The notes: generated by a model not told the origin, from the letters alone. Counted from the first letter of the stretch, positions 1 through 4,937 are shown. The stretch: DNA of 6,084 nucleotides from CAZGSG01 sp964528095 (GCA_964528095.1 CAZGSG010000354.1:1-6084); one strand, 5' to 3'. Numbers and translations are program-made.

Positions 1-296
1 AGTTGTTTTTTTTCCACTCCTTCGCCTTTCAGGCTGATGTAAAACAGCGCGAGCGCCCGGTTCACTACAGCATCTTTGTCTCTGATCACCACTTTGGATT
101 CAGGCTCAGTGAATAATGCATAAGGATTATTGTACACCGGAATGCCCCGGTCTTTACAATATTTTTCAGATGCAGCTCTTCTCACGGCCTGATCGGCTGT
201 GGGCTTTACATGTTCCACCGGCGCCGTTCCCGGTTTGGTTTGTGCAGAGCAGGGCATTGCTGCTGCCATTGCCAGTATCAATGAAAGTCTGACCAT
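1..296 (-). CDS. Secreted DUF4272-like protein (N-terminal part, runs off left edge)
   Basis: This minus-strand frame opens at an ATG at 296-294 and stays open to the window edge, giving 98 residues. Residues 1-18 form a plausible Sec signal peptide: Arg at 3, a hydrophobic stretch rich in Leu, Ala and Met, then CSA-Q as a likely cleavage site. The mature part (about residues 36-98) has the layout I associate with DUF4272: basic residues, a short motif CKDRGIPVYNNP, an acidic spacer, then RALALFYISLKGEG. The biochemical role of DUF4272 is not known to me. Export is inferred from the signal peptide; many relatives appear cytoplasmic, so an exported version is slightly unusual. It is divergent from the acetyltransferase gene and shares an 80-base intergenic region with it. 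The family call is from memory of the motif pattern only, and the C-terminus is outside the window. Confidence 0.7.
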   Translation of the reverse strand, partial: MVRLSLILAMAAAMPCSAQTKPGTAPVEHVKPTADQAVRRAASEKYCKDRGIPVYNNPYALFTEPESKVVIRDKDAVVNRALALFYISLKGEGVEKKQ

Positions 297-347
297 TGTA
301 TAGTATTGGAATGGTCACAAGTTATTATTTTTTCAGCAACCCTTTTC

Positions 348-363
348 TGATCGGGAACGATCA
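348..363. promoter_or_regulatory. Perfect inverted repeat between divergent genes
   Basis: TGATCG-GGAA-CGATCA is a perfect 6+4+6 inverted repeat, 13 bases before the acetyltransferase ATG and about 50 bases upstream of the divergent DUF4272-like gene. It could be an operator for a dimeric regulator or a small hairpin in the acetyltransferase leader. No family is recognised. Confidence 0.3.
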
Positions 364-376
364 TTTAAATTTCAGT

Positions 377-901
377 ATGGAACTTCAAATATTGCCCGTT
401 GATCCGGGTATGCGTGAGCAGCTCAAACGGGTGCACCTGGCCGTGACGGCTATTCCGGGTGGATTGATCCGTCAGCCTTACGAGATCACTGATGAATACA
501 TCGATGGTGTGATCGATGCCTGTATGCAGCATGGTCTGATGCTGGTAGCAAAAGAAGGAGAAGATATTGTAGGAGAGATACACGCGTACACTCCGCAGCT
601 CTTTGCATTTCAGCACTTGTTGACTGACCTTACCATTGTTGTTCATCCGGATCACCAGGGGAAAGGAGTGGGGAGGAAGTTGTTTGTCCGTTTTTTGGAG
701 CTGGTGGAAAAGGAATTTCCACATGTACTTCGGGTAGAGCTTTACGTGAGACGTCATAATACGAATAATGTTCAGTTTTATTTGAGTCTGGGATTTGAAA
801 CAGAAGGCGTTCATGAGCGGAAGATCTATACCGGTAAGGGGAAGTTCGAGACACCCTTACAGATGGTTTGGTGGAATCCGGGATATAAAGATCAGGGATG
901 A
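377..901 (+). CDS. GNAT family N-acetyltransferase
   Basis: This 174-residue protein has the size and motifs of a single-domain GNAT acetyltransferase, which moves an acetyl group from acetyl-CoA to an amine. Motif A, the pyrophosphate-binding loop, is visible at residues 86-99 as TIVVHPDHQGKGVG, fitting the R/Q-x-x-G-x-G/A pattern. The end of the fold, NNVQFYLSLGFETEG, lies at about 130-144, where an Asn and a Tyr typically lie near the CoA. The substrate cannot be told from sequence; the region around residues 25-80 is not diagnostic. I chose the ATG at 377. The frame extends upstream to a TTG at 296, but that would overlap the start of the divergent secreted gene and add an unlikely N-terminus. 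No Shine-Dalgarno is present, which is normal for Bacteroidota. The gene seems monocistronic and is followed by a hairpin at 947-970. Confidence 0.88.
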   Translation: MELQILPVDPGMREQLKRVHLAVTAIPGGLIRQPYEITDEYIDGVIDACMQHGLMLVAKEGEDIVGEIHAYTPQLFAFQHLLTDLTIVVHPDHQGKGVGRKLFVRFLELVEKEFPHVLRVELYVRRHNTNNVQFYLSLGFETEGVHERKIYTGKGKFETPLQMVWWNPGYKDQG

Positions 902-946
902 TGATAAAAAATATTCAGGTTGTTCCGGCAGGGATGCAGGCCTCTG

Positions 947-970
947 TAATCCGCTTCCGGATTGATTTTT
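947..970 (+). terminator. Probable rho-independent terminator after the acetyltransferase gene
   Basis: AATCCG-CTTC-CGGATT (948-963) forms a 6-bp stem with a 4-base loop, extendable by one T-G pair. It is followed by GATTTTT. It lies 45 bases after the acetyltransferase stop and before the tRNA promoter. The stem is short, so strength is uncertain. Confidence 0.5.
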
Positions 971-1047
971 AGCCTGTAATAAATAAGATATAACCTTCAC
1001 CTTCCGGCGCTAATGCAGAAAATATTTTCAAAATGTTTGTGAGAGAT

Positions 1048-1078
1048 TTTGTCAATTTCCCAGATGCCCCTACATTTG
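1048..1078 (+). promoter_or_regulatory. Bacteroidota-type promoter of tRNA-Ser
   Basis: TTTG at 1048-1051 and TACATTTG at 1071-1078 are separated by exactly 19 bases. They match the -33 TTTG and -7 TAnnTTTG boxes recognised by the Bacteroidota housekeeping sigma factor. Transcription would begin within a few bases of the tRNA's first nucleotide at 1083, so the leader is very short. Confidence 0.8.
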
Positions 1079-1082
1079 CGCC

Positions 1083-1167
1083 GGAGAGATGGCAGAGCGG
1101 TCGAATGCGGCGGTCTTGAAAACCGTTGACTGTTACAGGTCCGGGGGTTCGAATCCCTCTCTCTCCG
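1083..1167 (+). tRNA. tRNA-Ser (anticodon TGA)
   Basis: A complete class II tRNA of 85 nt. The acceptor stem pairs GGAGAGA (1083-1089) with TCTCTCC (1160-1166), with discriminator G at 1167. The anticodon stem GCGGT/ACCGT encloses the loop CTTGAAA, with anticodon TGA at 1117-1119, reading UCA and related serine codons. A long variable arm of about 16 nt (1127-1142), the serine hallmark, precedes the T arm GGGGG/CCCTC with loop TTCGAAT. The 3' CCA is not encoded (CAA follows), so it must be added after transcription. The 3' end overlaps a 15-base repeat that marks the left end of an inserted element, so the insertion preserved the whole gene. Confidence 0.97.
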
Positions 1168-1168
1168 C
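1154..1168. repeat. Left attachment site (attL) inside the tRNA-Ser 3' end
   Basis: TCCCTCTCTCTCCGC, running from the last T-loop base to one base past the discriminator, recurs exactly at 3648-3662. A direct repeat of a tRNA 3' end bracketing accessory DNA is the standard footprint of tyrosine-recombinase integration. The CT run lowers its complexity, but all 15 bases match, and the matches stop on both sides. Confidence 0.75.
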
Positions 1169-1205
1169 AATAAGTCGTTGATTATCAACGACTTATTTCA
1201 TTTTA
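1169..1205 (+). terminator. Hairpin terminator directly after tRNA-Ser
   Basis: AATAAGTCGTTGAT (1169-1182) and ATCAACGACTTATT (1184-1197) are perfect complements, giving a stem of 12-13 bp with a tight loop, followed by TTTCATTTT. It starts at the first base beyond the 15-base repeat, so it belongs to the inserted element. It would end the tRNA transcript and shield the island cargo from the tRNA promoter. Confidence 0.7.
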
Positions 1206-1330
1206 TGAGGGTATCACTTTCTCCGCACGGAACCAAGCCGGACCTACTAAGGAACTCCAATATATTTTTTCGCATATTAATGTTAGTTTGCACTAATGAG
1301 GTGATGATAACTCTTCATTAAGCTACTCAA

Positions 1331-2074
1331 ATGAAAAAAATTCTCGAATATCTTCCATTGCTAACGATTTGCATATTGTACTTTGGCTTTTGTAATCTTC
1401 ATTATTATTACAAAGAGTTCAAGATTGATATTTATAATTTCATCACCAATTCAGAACTACTGTTGTCGTTCTTTCCTACAGTTGTTTTGATTACAGCTTT
1501 TGCTTATTCATATTTTATACAAGAGGTAGTTAGTAAAAGCCAAGAAGTTGAAAATAGATTGCCAACAAATGCTGAAGAAAAGCATGATAACTTCCAAAGT
1601 GAGGAGACATTTTGGAAAAGGCTTGTAAAATCCCTATCAGTATACATTCTATTTTATTACTTAATATTTTTTCTAATAAAATATATATTGATTAGATGCT
1701 ATCATAAAAAGGAATTTGAATTACAATTCTTTTATTTAATTAGTGCATATCTATTCTGTATGATGTTGTATGCCTATTTTATGTGGACCCGAAAAGGAAA
1801 TCTTATTACAGATAATGTCCTCCTTTTTTCAGTAGCATTGGTAGTTTATATTGGAATTGAATTTTCAACATACCGTAGACTTGATGCAATTAAAGTAAAA
1901 AATGGAATCTCAGATAGAATAGTATCTTTTAAGACCCAAGATAGTCACATTACAACTTCTAAAAATCTAGTCTTCATTGGTCAAACCCAAAGCAACCTAT
2001 TTTTATACAATAGAAATGACTCAAGCACAATTATTTTTAAGGTATCTAATATAGATTCTTTGATTATAAAATAG
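1331..2074 (+). CDS. Unrecognised five-helix membrane protein with soluble C-terminal tail
   Basis: I do not recognise this 247-residue protein. It has five likely membrane helices at about residues 7-24, 43-64, 101-121, 131-150 and 162-177. Between helices 2 and 3 is a polar, charged loop (about 65-100). After the last helix, about 70 residues (180-247) form a soluble tail that looks beta-rich. The tail contains FIGQTQSNLFLYNRNDS followed by TIIFKVSNIDSLIIK, a pattern I have a vague impression of in unannotated bacterial membrane proteins. No catalytic motif is visible. The ATG at 1331 is the first good start and has no Shine-Dalgarno. A weak promoter-like TTAGTTTG lies at 1283-1290, one base short of the consensus spacing. 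A second gene follows after 37 bases on the same strand, so the two probably form an operon. It is very AT-rich with island-like codon use. Confidence 0.75.
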   Translation: MKKILEYLPLLTICILYFGFCNLHYYYKEFKIDIYNFITNSELLLSFFPTVVLITAFAYSYFIQEVVSKSQEVENRLPTNAEEKHDNFQSEETFWKRLVKSLSVYILFYYLIFFLIKYILIRCYHKKEFELQFFYLISAYLFCMMLYAYFMWTRKGNLITDNVLLFSVALVVYIGIEFSTYRRLDAIKVKNGISDRIVSFKTQDSHITTSKNLVFIGQTQSNLFLYNRNDSSTIIFKVSNIDSLIIK

Positions 2075-2111
2075 CTTCCTAGTTTATTGAAAAATATAGA
2101 AATTCAAGTGT

Positions 2112-2807
2112 ATGGTTGCATTTGTATTTATGGGAATAGTTATGCTGCCTTTGGTGCTAATGATTCTAGCAGATGGTTTTGATTTTTCTAAAAAAGTAAC
2201 CAAAAAAGTAGTCCGAAACTTTACCTCTCCAGGACAATACAATTTACAGGTTATTCAATTAATTGATTTAATCAAAAAGTTTAGAATATATCACATTTCT
2301 ATAGTAGCGAGAAGTGGATATTCACAAAGGAGTATTAAATTAAAGCATCTCGATGATGAACTTAGAGGCTACCAAGTAACTAACATTTTTATCCCTCCGC
2401 ATCTTGACAAGATAATTTATAACAACTTTTCTAGTGTGTATTCGGATAACTACTTGAGCTTGGAAAAAATAAAACCCATCCTTTTGTACATAATTGAGAA
2501 GTATTCAGTGCAGTCCTACACGGATTATCCGGATTCAAAAACTAGGCATTATTCTCTTAGCATTCAATTACCTCCTAATCAACGAGCAGAGAATATTTGG
2601 AATGAAATTAATATGCTCGTGACTAAGTTTCATACAATTTATTGGGATGGTGAGTTTCTCGAATACCGATTTACCGATGGATATAAAAAAATGATCAGGG
2701 AAAGTAATTGGATGCCACAAACATCAGCAATTCCAAAATATTGGTGGCTTGATAAGGGGTCAAGGAAGTGGAATGATGCATTGATTGCTAAAATCACGGA
2801 TAAATAA
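2112..2807 (+). CDS. Unrecognised protein with one N-terminal membrane anchor
   Basis: This 231-residue protein is not recognised. Residues 2-20 are strongly hydrophobic (VAFVFMGIVMLPLVLMIL), then DGFDFSKKVTKKVVR, a basic flank consistent with a membrane anchor whose bulk faces the cytoplasm. The remaining ~200 residues are soluble, with mixed helices and strands and many aromatics. The C-terminal part is Trp- and Tyr-rich (WNEI near 162, IYWDGEFLEYRF near 175-186, YWWLDKG near 210-216). No nuclease, NTPase or protease motif is evident. It lies 37 bases after the five-helix protein on the same strand, so joint expression and possibly a membrane complex are likely (inference). Its TAA ends at 2807, directly abutting the stop of the convergent regulator gene with no spacer. 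The start is the first ATG of the frame and lacks a Shine-Dalgarno. Confidence 0.72.
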   Translation: MVAFVFMGIVMLPLVLMILADGFDFSKKVTKKVVRNFTSPGQYNLQVIQLIDLIKKFRIYHISIVARSGYSQRSIKLKHLDDELRGYQVTNIFIPPHLDKIIYNNFSSVYSDNYLSLEKIKPILLYIIEKYSVQSYTDYPDSKTRHYSLSIQLPPNQRAENIWNEINMLVTKFHTIYWDGEFLEYRFTDGYKKMIRESNWMPQTSAIPKYWWLDKGSRKWNDALIAKITDK

Positions 2808-3023
2808 TTAATAGTCAACTAGCCTTTTCAAAGGTAAATCTAACCCTTTCGCAATTGATACAAGGGTGTCTAGGGTAACACTATATTTAGCATTTTCAAT
2901 CCGCTGAACTGTCATTTTAGAAATCTCCGCTGTATCTGCCAATTCCTGTTGGGACATACCGGCTTTCTCTCTGAGTATCCTCAGATGTGTCGCAAACGCC
3001 TTTATTTCAGCAGGATTTTTCAA
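2808..3023 (-). CDS. XRE/Cro-type helix-turn-helix regulator
   Basis: A 71-residue single-domain DNA-binding protein. The HTH_3/XRE fold spans about residues 12-69: LRILREKAGMSQQELADTAE (14-33) is helices 1-2, and ISKMTVQRIENAK (34-46) holds the turn and recognition helix. It ends with the typical TLVSIAKGLDLPLKRLVDY pattern. Nothing else is attached, so it should act as a dimeric repressor or antitoxin-like regulator. The start is a TTG at 3023-3021: no ATG lies in frame between it and the upstream stop near 3081. A good promoter sits just upstream (3047-3077) with a perfect palindrome between its boxes, which suggests autoregulation. The gene converges on the membrane-protein operon with stops abutting, and is divergent from the integrase-like gene at 3106. 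Small islands commonly use such regulators to control excision or cargo; which applies here is inference. Confidence 0.85.
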   Translation of the reverse strand: MKNPAEIKAFATHLRILREKAGMSQQELADTAEISKMTVQRIENAKYSVTLDTLVSIAKGLDLPLKRLVDY

Positions 3024-3046
3024 TGACCAAAAGTCGCCTGACTGTG

Positions 3047-3077
3047 CAAAACTTACGGCTACATATATGTATCCAAA
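3047..3077 (-). promoter_or_regulatory. Promoter of the XRE regulator
   Basis: Read on the minus strand, TTTG (3077-3074) is followed after 18 bases by TAAGTTTTG (3055-3047). The latter is the Bacteroidota -7 box TAnnTTTG with one extra T. Transcription would start near 3040, about 17 bases before the TTG start codon. Confidence 0.5.
3060..3071. promoter_or_regulatory. Perfect 12-base palindrome, candidate XRE operator
   Basis: TACATATATGTA equals its own reverse complement. It lies between the -33 and -7 boxes of the regulator promoter and about 10 bases upstream of the -7 box of the divergent integrase-like gene, where that gene's -33 box would fall. A dimeric repressor bound here could block both promoters. 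That the XRE protein is the binder is inference from position. Confidence 0.5.
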
Positions 3078-3081
3078 TGTC

Positions 3082-3089
3082 TATATTTG
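3082..3089 (+). promoter_or_regulatory. -7 box of the integrase-like gene
   Basis: TATATTTG is a perfect TAnnTTTG match, 16 bases before the ATG at 3106. No TTTG is found at the expected -33 distance, where the palindrome TACATATATGTA lies instead. The promoter may be weak or need activation. Confidence 0.5.
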
Positions 3090-3105
3090 ATTATAAGTCT
3101 GAGAA

Positions 3106-3471
3106 ATGCCTTCTTTCAATAAGAAGATTTATACAGAACCTGTCATTTGTAAACATGGTAAAGATGTTTCCAAAGATTGGTATGTATTCTTTTCTTTCAA
3201 ATCTTCAGACAAGGAACATAAATTCAAAAGACGGGAAGGAATAAACAGAATAAAGTCTTTATCTGGTCGCCTAAAAGCAATCCGAGAATTGCGCGAAGAC
3301 ATTAGCTACGATTTGAAGCATGGTTGGAATCCACTCTTAGACCCGAAGCGGCAAAACTATTACAACCTCCATTTAGAACACAACAAACCACCGGAATCAG
3401 CACCGCACAAAAGAACTTCCAAGCAGGAAGAATTTGAAGCGCGGGTTAACTATTATTTGAATAAGCATTAA
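3106..3471 (+). CDS. Solo N-terminal arm-binding-like domain of a tyrosine integrase (truncated or stand-alone)
   Basis: This 121-residue protein resembles the N-terminus of Bacteroidota tyrosine integrases. KKIYTEPV (6-13), VSKDWYVFFSFKS (21-33), KFKRREGINRIKSLSGRLKA (39-58) and LKHGWNPLLDP (70-80) follow the usual order KIYT, then W-[FY]-V-x-[FY]-x-F, then a basic stretch with IN and a helix, then GWNP. In a full integrase of about 400 residues this arm domain is followed by a SAM-like core-binding domain and the catalytic domain with R, HxxR and Y. Here a polar tail of about 40 residues ends at a TAA, and no catalytic part follows in any frame before the right repeat. It cannot recombine DNA alone. 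It is either the stub of a decayed integrase or a retained DNA-binding protein acting on arm sites. The intact frame and perfect -7 box favour expression. It is divergent from the XRE gene. Homology is from motif memory only. Confidence 0.65.
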   Translation: MPSFNKKIYTEPVICKHGKDVSKDWYVFFSFKSSDKEHKFKRREGINRIKSLSGRLKAIRELREDISYDLKHGWNPLLDPKRQNYYNLHLEHNKPPESAPHKRTSKQEEFEARVNYYLNKH

Positions 3472-3481
3472 AAATAAGGTT

Positions 3482-3571
3482 ATGAAACAACGCAAGTCAA
3501 ATCGCTCGAAAGGTCCACCTGTAAAGGGTTTGCTGCTAATTTCACCCGGAAGTAAACCCGGAAGTAACTAA
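3482..3571 (+). CDS. Possible 29-residue basic peptide
   Basis: ATG at 3482 opens a 29-codon frame ending in TAA at 3571, beginning 10 bases after the integrase-like stop with AAGG just before the start. The N-terminal half is very basic (MKQRKSNRSKG), and the end reads SPGSKPGSN because it covers a 12-base tandem repeat. No family is recognised; it may be a chance frame. Confidence 0.2.
   Translation: MKQRKSNRSKGPPVKGLLLISPGSKPGSN
3544..3567. repeat. Exact 12-base tandem duplication near the right island end
   Basis: ACCCGGAAGTAA occurs twice back to back (3544-3555 and 3556-3567), 80 bases inside the right attachment repeat. Short direct repeats at this distance are where integrases and excisionases usually have arm or DR sites, but a slippage duplication is equally possible. 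Confidence 0.6.
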
Positions 3572-3647
3572 CAATATTATAAAAATAAAACAACCGAAAA
3601 CGTCTTTAAATCAAACGTTTATTAGGCTTGACATATTGATCGGAGTG

Positions 3648-3662
3648 TCCCTCTCTCTCCGC
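3648..3662. repeat. Right attachment site (attR), copy of the tRNA-Ser 3' end
   Basis: TCCCTCTCTCTCCGC is identical to 1154-1168 in the tRNA-Ser gene. It is not attached to any tRNA body here, so it is an orphan 3' end left by integration. Sequence to its right should be the original chromosome downstream of the tRNA. Confidence 0.75.
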
Positions 3663-3685
3663 CAGATAGTATATCAAATAAGATT

Positions 3686-3724
3686 AAAGGGCTCATAAAA
3701 CGCTGGTTTTGTGAGCCCTTTTTT
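3686..3724 (+). terminator. Strong rho-independent terminator beyond the right repeat
   Basis: AAAGGGCTCA (3686-3695) pairs with TGAGCCCTTT. The stem continues through a T-G wobble and AAAAC/GTTTT around the loop GCTG, giving about 16 pairs, followed by a T run to 3724. It lies 24 bases after the orphan tRNA 3' end, so before the insertion it was probably the native terminator of tRNA-Ser. Confidence 0.85.
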
Positions 3725-3746
3725 AATTTTCCACCACATCCAGGAA

Positions 3747-3921
3747 CATCTGATAACAATTCAAAAGAATGAACTCCTGCCTGAAAGAGATAGCAGATGT
3801 TTATAGCATTAGCAAAGACCTCACTTTCCATATTGCGCGGCATGCGTTTACTACAACTGTCATACTCAGCAATGGTGTTGCAATAGAATCGGTCAGTAAG
3901 CTATTGGGCCAGCACAGATGA
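3747..3921 (+). pseudogene. Remnant of a tyrosine integrase catalytic domain
   Basis: From 3769 to a TGA at 3919-3921 the frame encodes 50 residues matching the late part of the catalytic domain of Bacteroidota tyrosine integrases. MNSCLKEIADVYSISKDLTF precedes the conserved box II HIARHAFTTT (HxxR, residues 21-24), then SNGVAIESVSKLLGQHR, where GH and the run to the catalytic tyrosine would be expected. The frame stops at that point, so the Tyr nucleophile is missing. Just upstream, 3747-3767 in another frame reads HLITIQK, which could join MNS if one base (around 3768) were removed, suggesting a frameshift. The N-terminal two thirds are absent. It lies outside the right repeat, so it is likely a relic of an older element at the same tRNA rather than part of the present island. 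An antisense frame of 73 codons here is a shadow. Confidence 0.75.
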
Positions 3922-4323
3922 CCTGCTATCGAGGTAATTCCATTTGTAAAAAAGAGATTTATCAAAGCGGTAGCCACATGCAGGTTACTTCTTTGCTTTA
4001 CCGATTCAACAAGAAAAGACTTCTTTTTTTAATTGGGTAGTCTTTACTTTTTGCTGGATTTTTGCGCCTTTTCCTGCAGAATAGGTGAATTTTACGTATC
4101 GTTTGCATTACATTTGGCATGGTATGCGAATCAGTCATGATTATTTTTTATTGTCGCATCTTACCTTTTCCATTCATTCCTTATCTCCTTTTTTGTGCTT
4201 TTAGTCAGCAATAATTGACATATTATTGGTGTTTGCGCGGATATCCTTAATTAATTTAACATACCTGGATTTGCCTGAAGTTCTGTTGCATAGCATATAT
4301 AAGAGAAGGAGCTCCTTCTTCAG
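3922..4323. other. Gene-free stretch between integrase relic and sigma factor
   Basis: About 400 bases without a convincing gene. A weak AAGAA/TTCTT hairpin (4011-4025) before a T run could be a poor terminator. TACATTTG at 4109-4116 is a perfect -7 box but has no TTTG at the -33 distance, and lies over 200 bases before the sigma gene. Much of 4130-4260 is T-rich and has no recognisable structure. No second copy of the tRNA repeat is seen. A palindrome at the right end is listed separately. Confidence 0.5.
4304..4319. promoter_or_regulatory. 16-base perfect palindrome beside the sigma-factor start
   Basis: AGAAGGAGCTCCTTCT is its own reverse complement and ends four bases before the proposed TTG start. 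It contains AAGGAG, an ideal Shine-Dalgarno core, 12 bases before that start. In RNA it could fold as a 6-bp stem with loop AGCT and hide that core; in DNA it could bind a dimer. Bacteroidota rarely depend on Shine-Dalgarno, so its role is open. Confidence 0.4.
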
Positions 4324-4884
4324 TTGTCGAAAGGAGATGCAGCTGCATTTGAAGTACTGATGGATTGTTTTTACCCTGCCTGCTATCAGACTGCCTTAAA
4401 AGTACTCCTGGATGCTGATCTGGCGAAAGATATCGTACAGGAAGTCTTTCTCAAGGTCTGGCTTAGACGTTCGGGACTGAATACGGTTGAAAATTTTGGT
4501 GGATGGTTGAGGTCGGTTACTGTTAATCAAGTATACGATCATATAAAGAAATCAAACAGGGAAAAAGGAAAAATGTCGCAATGGAGTCAGGAATTTAACC
4601 TGCTGCGAACAGATGAAATACCAGTAAAAGAAGAAATCGAATTAGAGCGATTGATTGATGAAGCAATACTGATCCTTCCTGAAAAACAAAAGCAAGCATT
4701 TATTCTCATAAAAAAAGAAGGGCGTAGCCGGGAAGAAGCTGCGCAGATCCAGGGTGTTTCTTCTGAAACCATCAAAACAAACCTGGAAAGAGCGATGCGT
4801 TCAATCAGAGCATATTGCCTGGGTAAATTAGATGAAACCTCGCTTTTCGTTATTTTCTCACTCATTTTTGAAAAAGTTTCATAG
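4324..4884 (+). CDS. FecI-like ECF RNA polymerase sigma factor
   Basis: An extracytoplasmic-function sigma factor of 186 residues from the TTG at 4324. Region 2 is visible near residues 3-50: KGDAAAFEVLMDCFYPACY, then ADLAKDIVQEVFLKVWLRR, the helix that binds core polymerase and the -10 element. Region 4 lies near 119-165: LPEKQKQAFILIKKEGRSREEAAQIQGVSSETIKTNLERA, a helix-turn-helix for the -35 element. The hydrophobic C-terminus (TSLFVIFSLIF) is common in Bacteroidota members. The start is uncertain. The codons just before TTG read EKELLLQL in frame, which is the normal ECF N-terminus, but a TAA at 4300-4302 cuts off any upstream ATG. Either TTG (or another non-ATG codon) is used, or the true start was lost by mutation. 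The fecR-like anti-sigma gene follows after 53 bases, and the pair would answer a TonB-dependent outer-membrane receptor. Confidence 0.88.
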   Translation: MSKGDAAAFEVLMDCFYPACYQTALKVLLDADLAKDIVQEVFLKVWLRRSGLNTVENFGGWLRSVTVNQVYDHIKKSNREKGKMSQWSQEFNLLRTDEIPVKEEIELERLIDEAILILPEKQKQAFILIKKEGRSREEAAQIQGVSSETIKTNLERAMRSIRAYCLGKLDETSLFVIFSLIFEKVS

Positions 4885-4937
4885 CACTGTCCCCCATAGA
4901 AGAAGGTTTACAGTCATTATAATATATCGTTCCTCCG

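Larger units (their letters stand above)
1154..3662. mobile_element. Small tRNA-Ser-inserted genomic island (about 2.5 kb)
   Basis: The stretch is bounded by exact 15-base copies of the tRNA-Ser 3' end. It contains a terminator hairpin, a two-gene operon of unknown membrane-associated proteins, an XRE regulator, and a protein resembling only the N-terminal part of a tyrosine integrase. Base composition is visibly AT-richer than in the flanking genes, especially across 1331-2807, which suggests transfer. No complete integrase, relaxase or phage structural gene is present. It is therefore a decayed element, a satellite dependent on another integrase, or a minimal cargo carrier. The boundaries rest on the repeat; a comparison with an empty site would settle them. 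Confidence 0.72.

Noticed and set aside
296..376. Upstream TTG extension of the acetyltransferase frame
   Set aside because: It would overlap the start of the divergent secreted gene and add residues unlike a GNAT N-terminus; the ATG at 377 begins right at the fold.
997..1188. Minus-strand frame of 63 codons over the tRNA
   Set aside because: It is antisense to tRNA-Ser; frames with the ERDSNPR motif are well-known artefacts of this kind.
1217..1228. TCTCCGCA resembling part of the attachment repeat
   Set aside because: Only eight bases match and it has no tRNA context; probably chance.
2987..3244. Plus-strand frame of 85 codons across the regulator start
   Set aside because: It overlaps the divergent promoters and runs in another frame over the integrase-like gene, whose protein has recognisable motifs.
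3598..3620. AAACGT/ACGTTT inverted repeat near the right end
   Set aside because: Six AT-rich pairs with an 11-base loop are too weak to call a recombinase site or terminator.
3628..3633. TTGACA, an E. coli-type -35 box
   Set aside because: Bacteroidota do not use this promoter type, and no matching -10 box or downstream gene exists.
3622..3843. Minus-strand frame of 73 codons
   Set aside because: It reads antisense through the terminator and the integrase relic and has no family features.
4119..4214. 31-codon hydrophobic frame behind TACATTTG
   Set aside because: It is short and Phe/Ile-rich as expected of T-rich DNA, starts only two bases after the -7 box, and resembles no known peptide.
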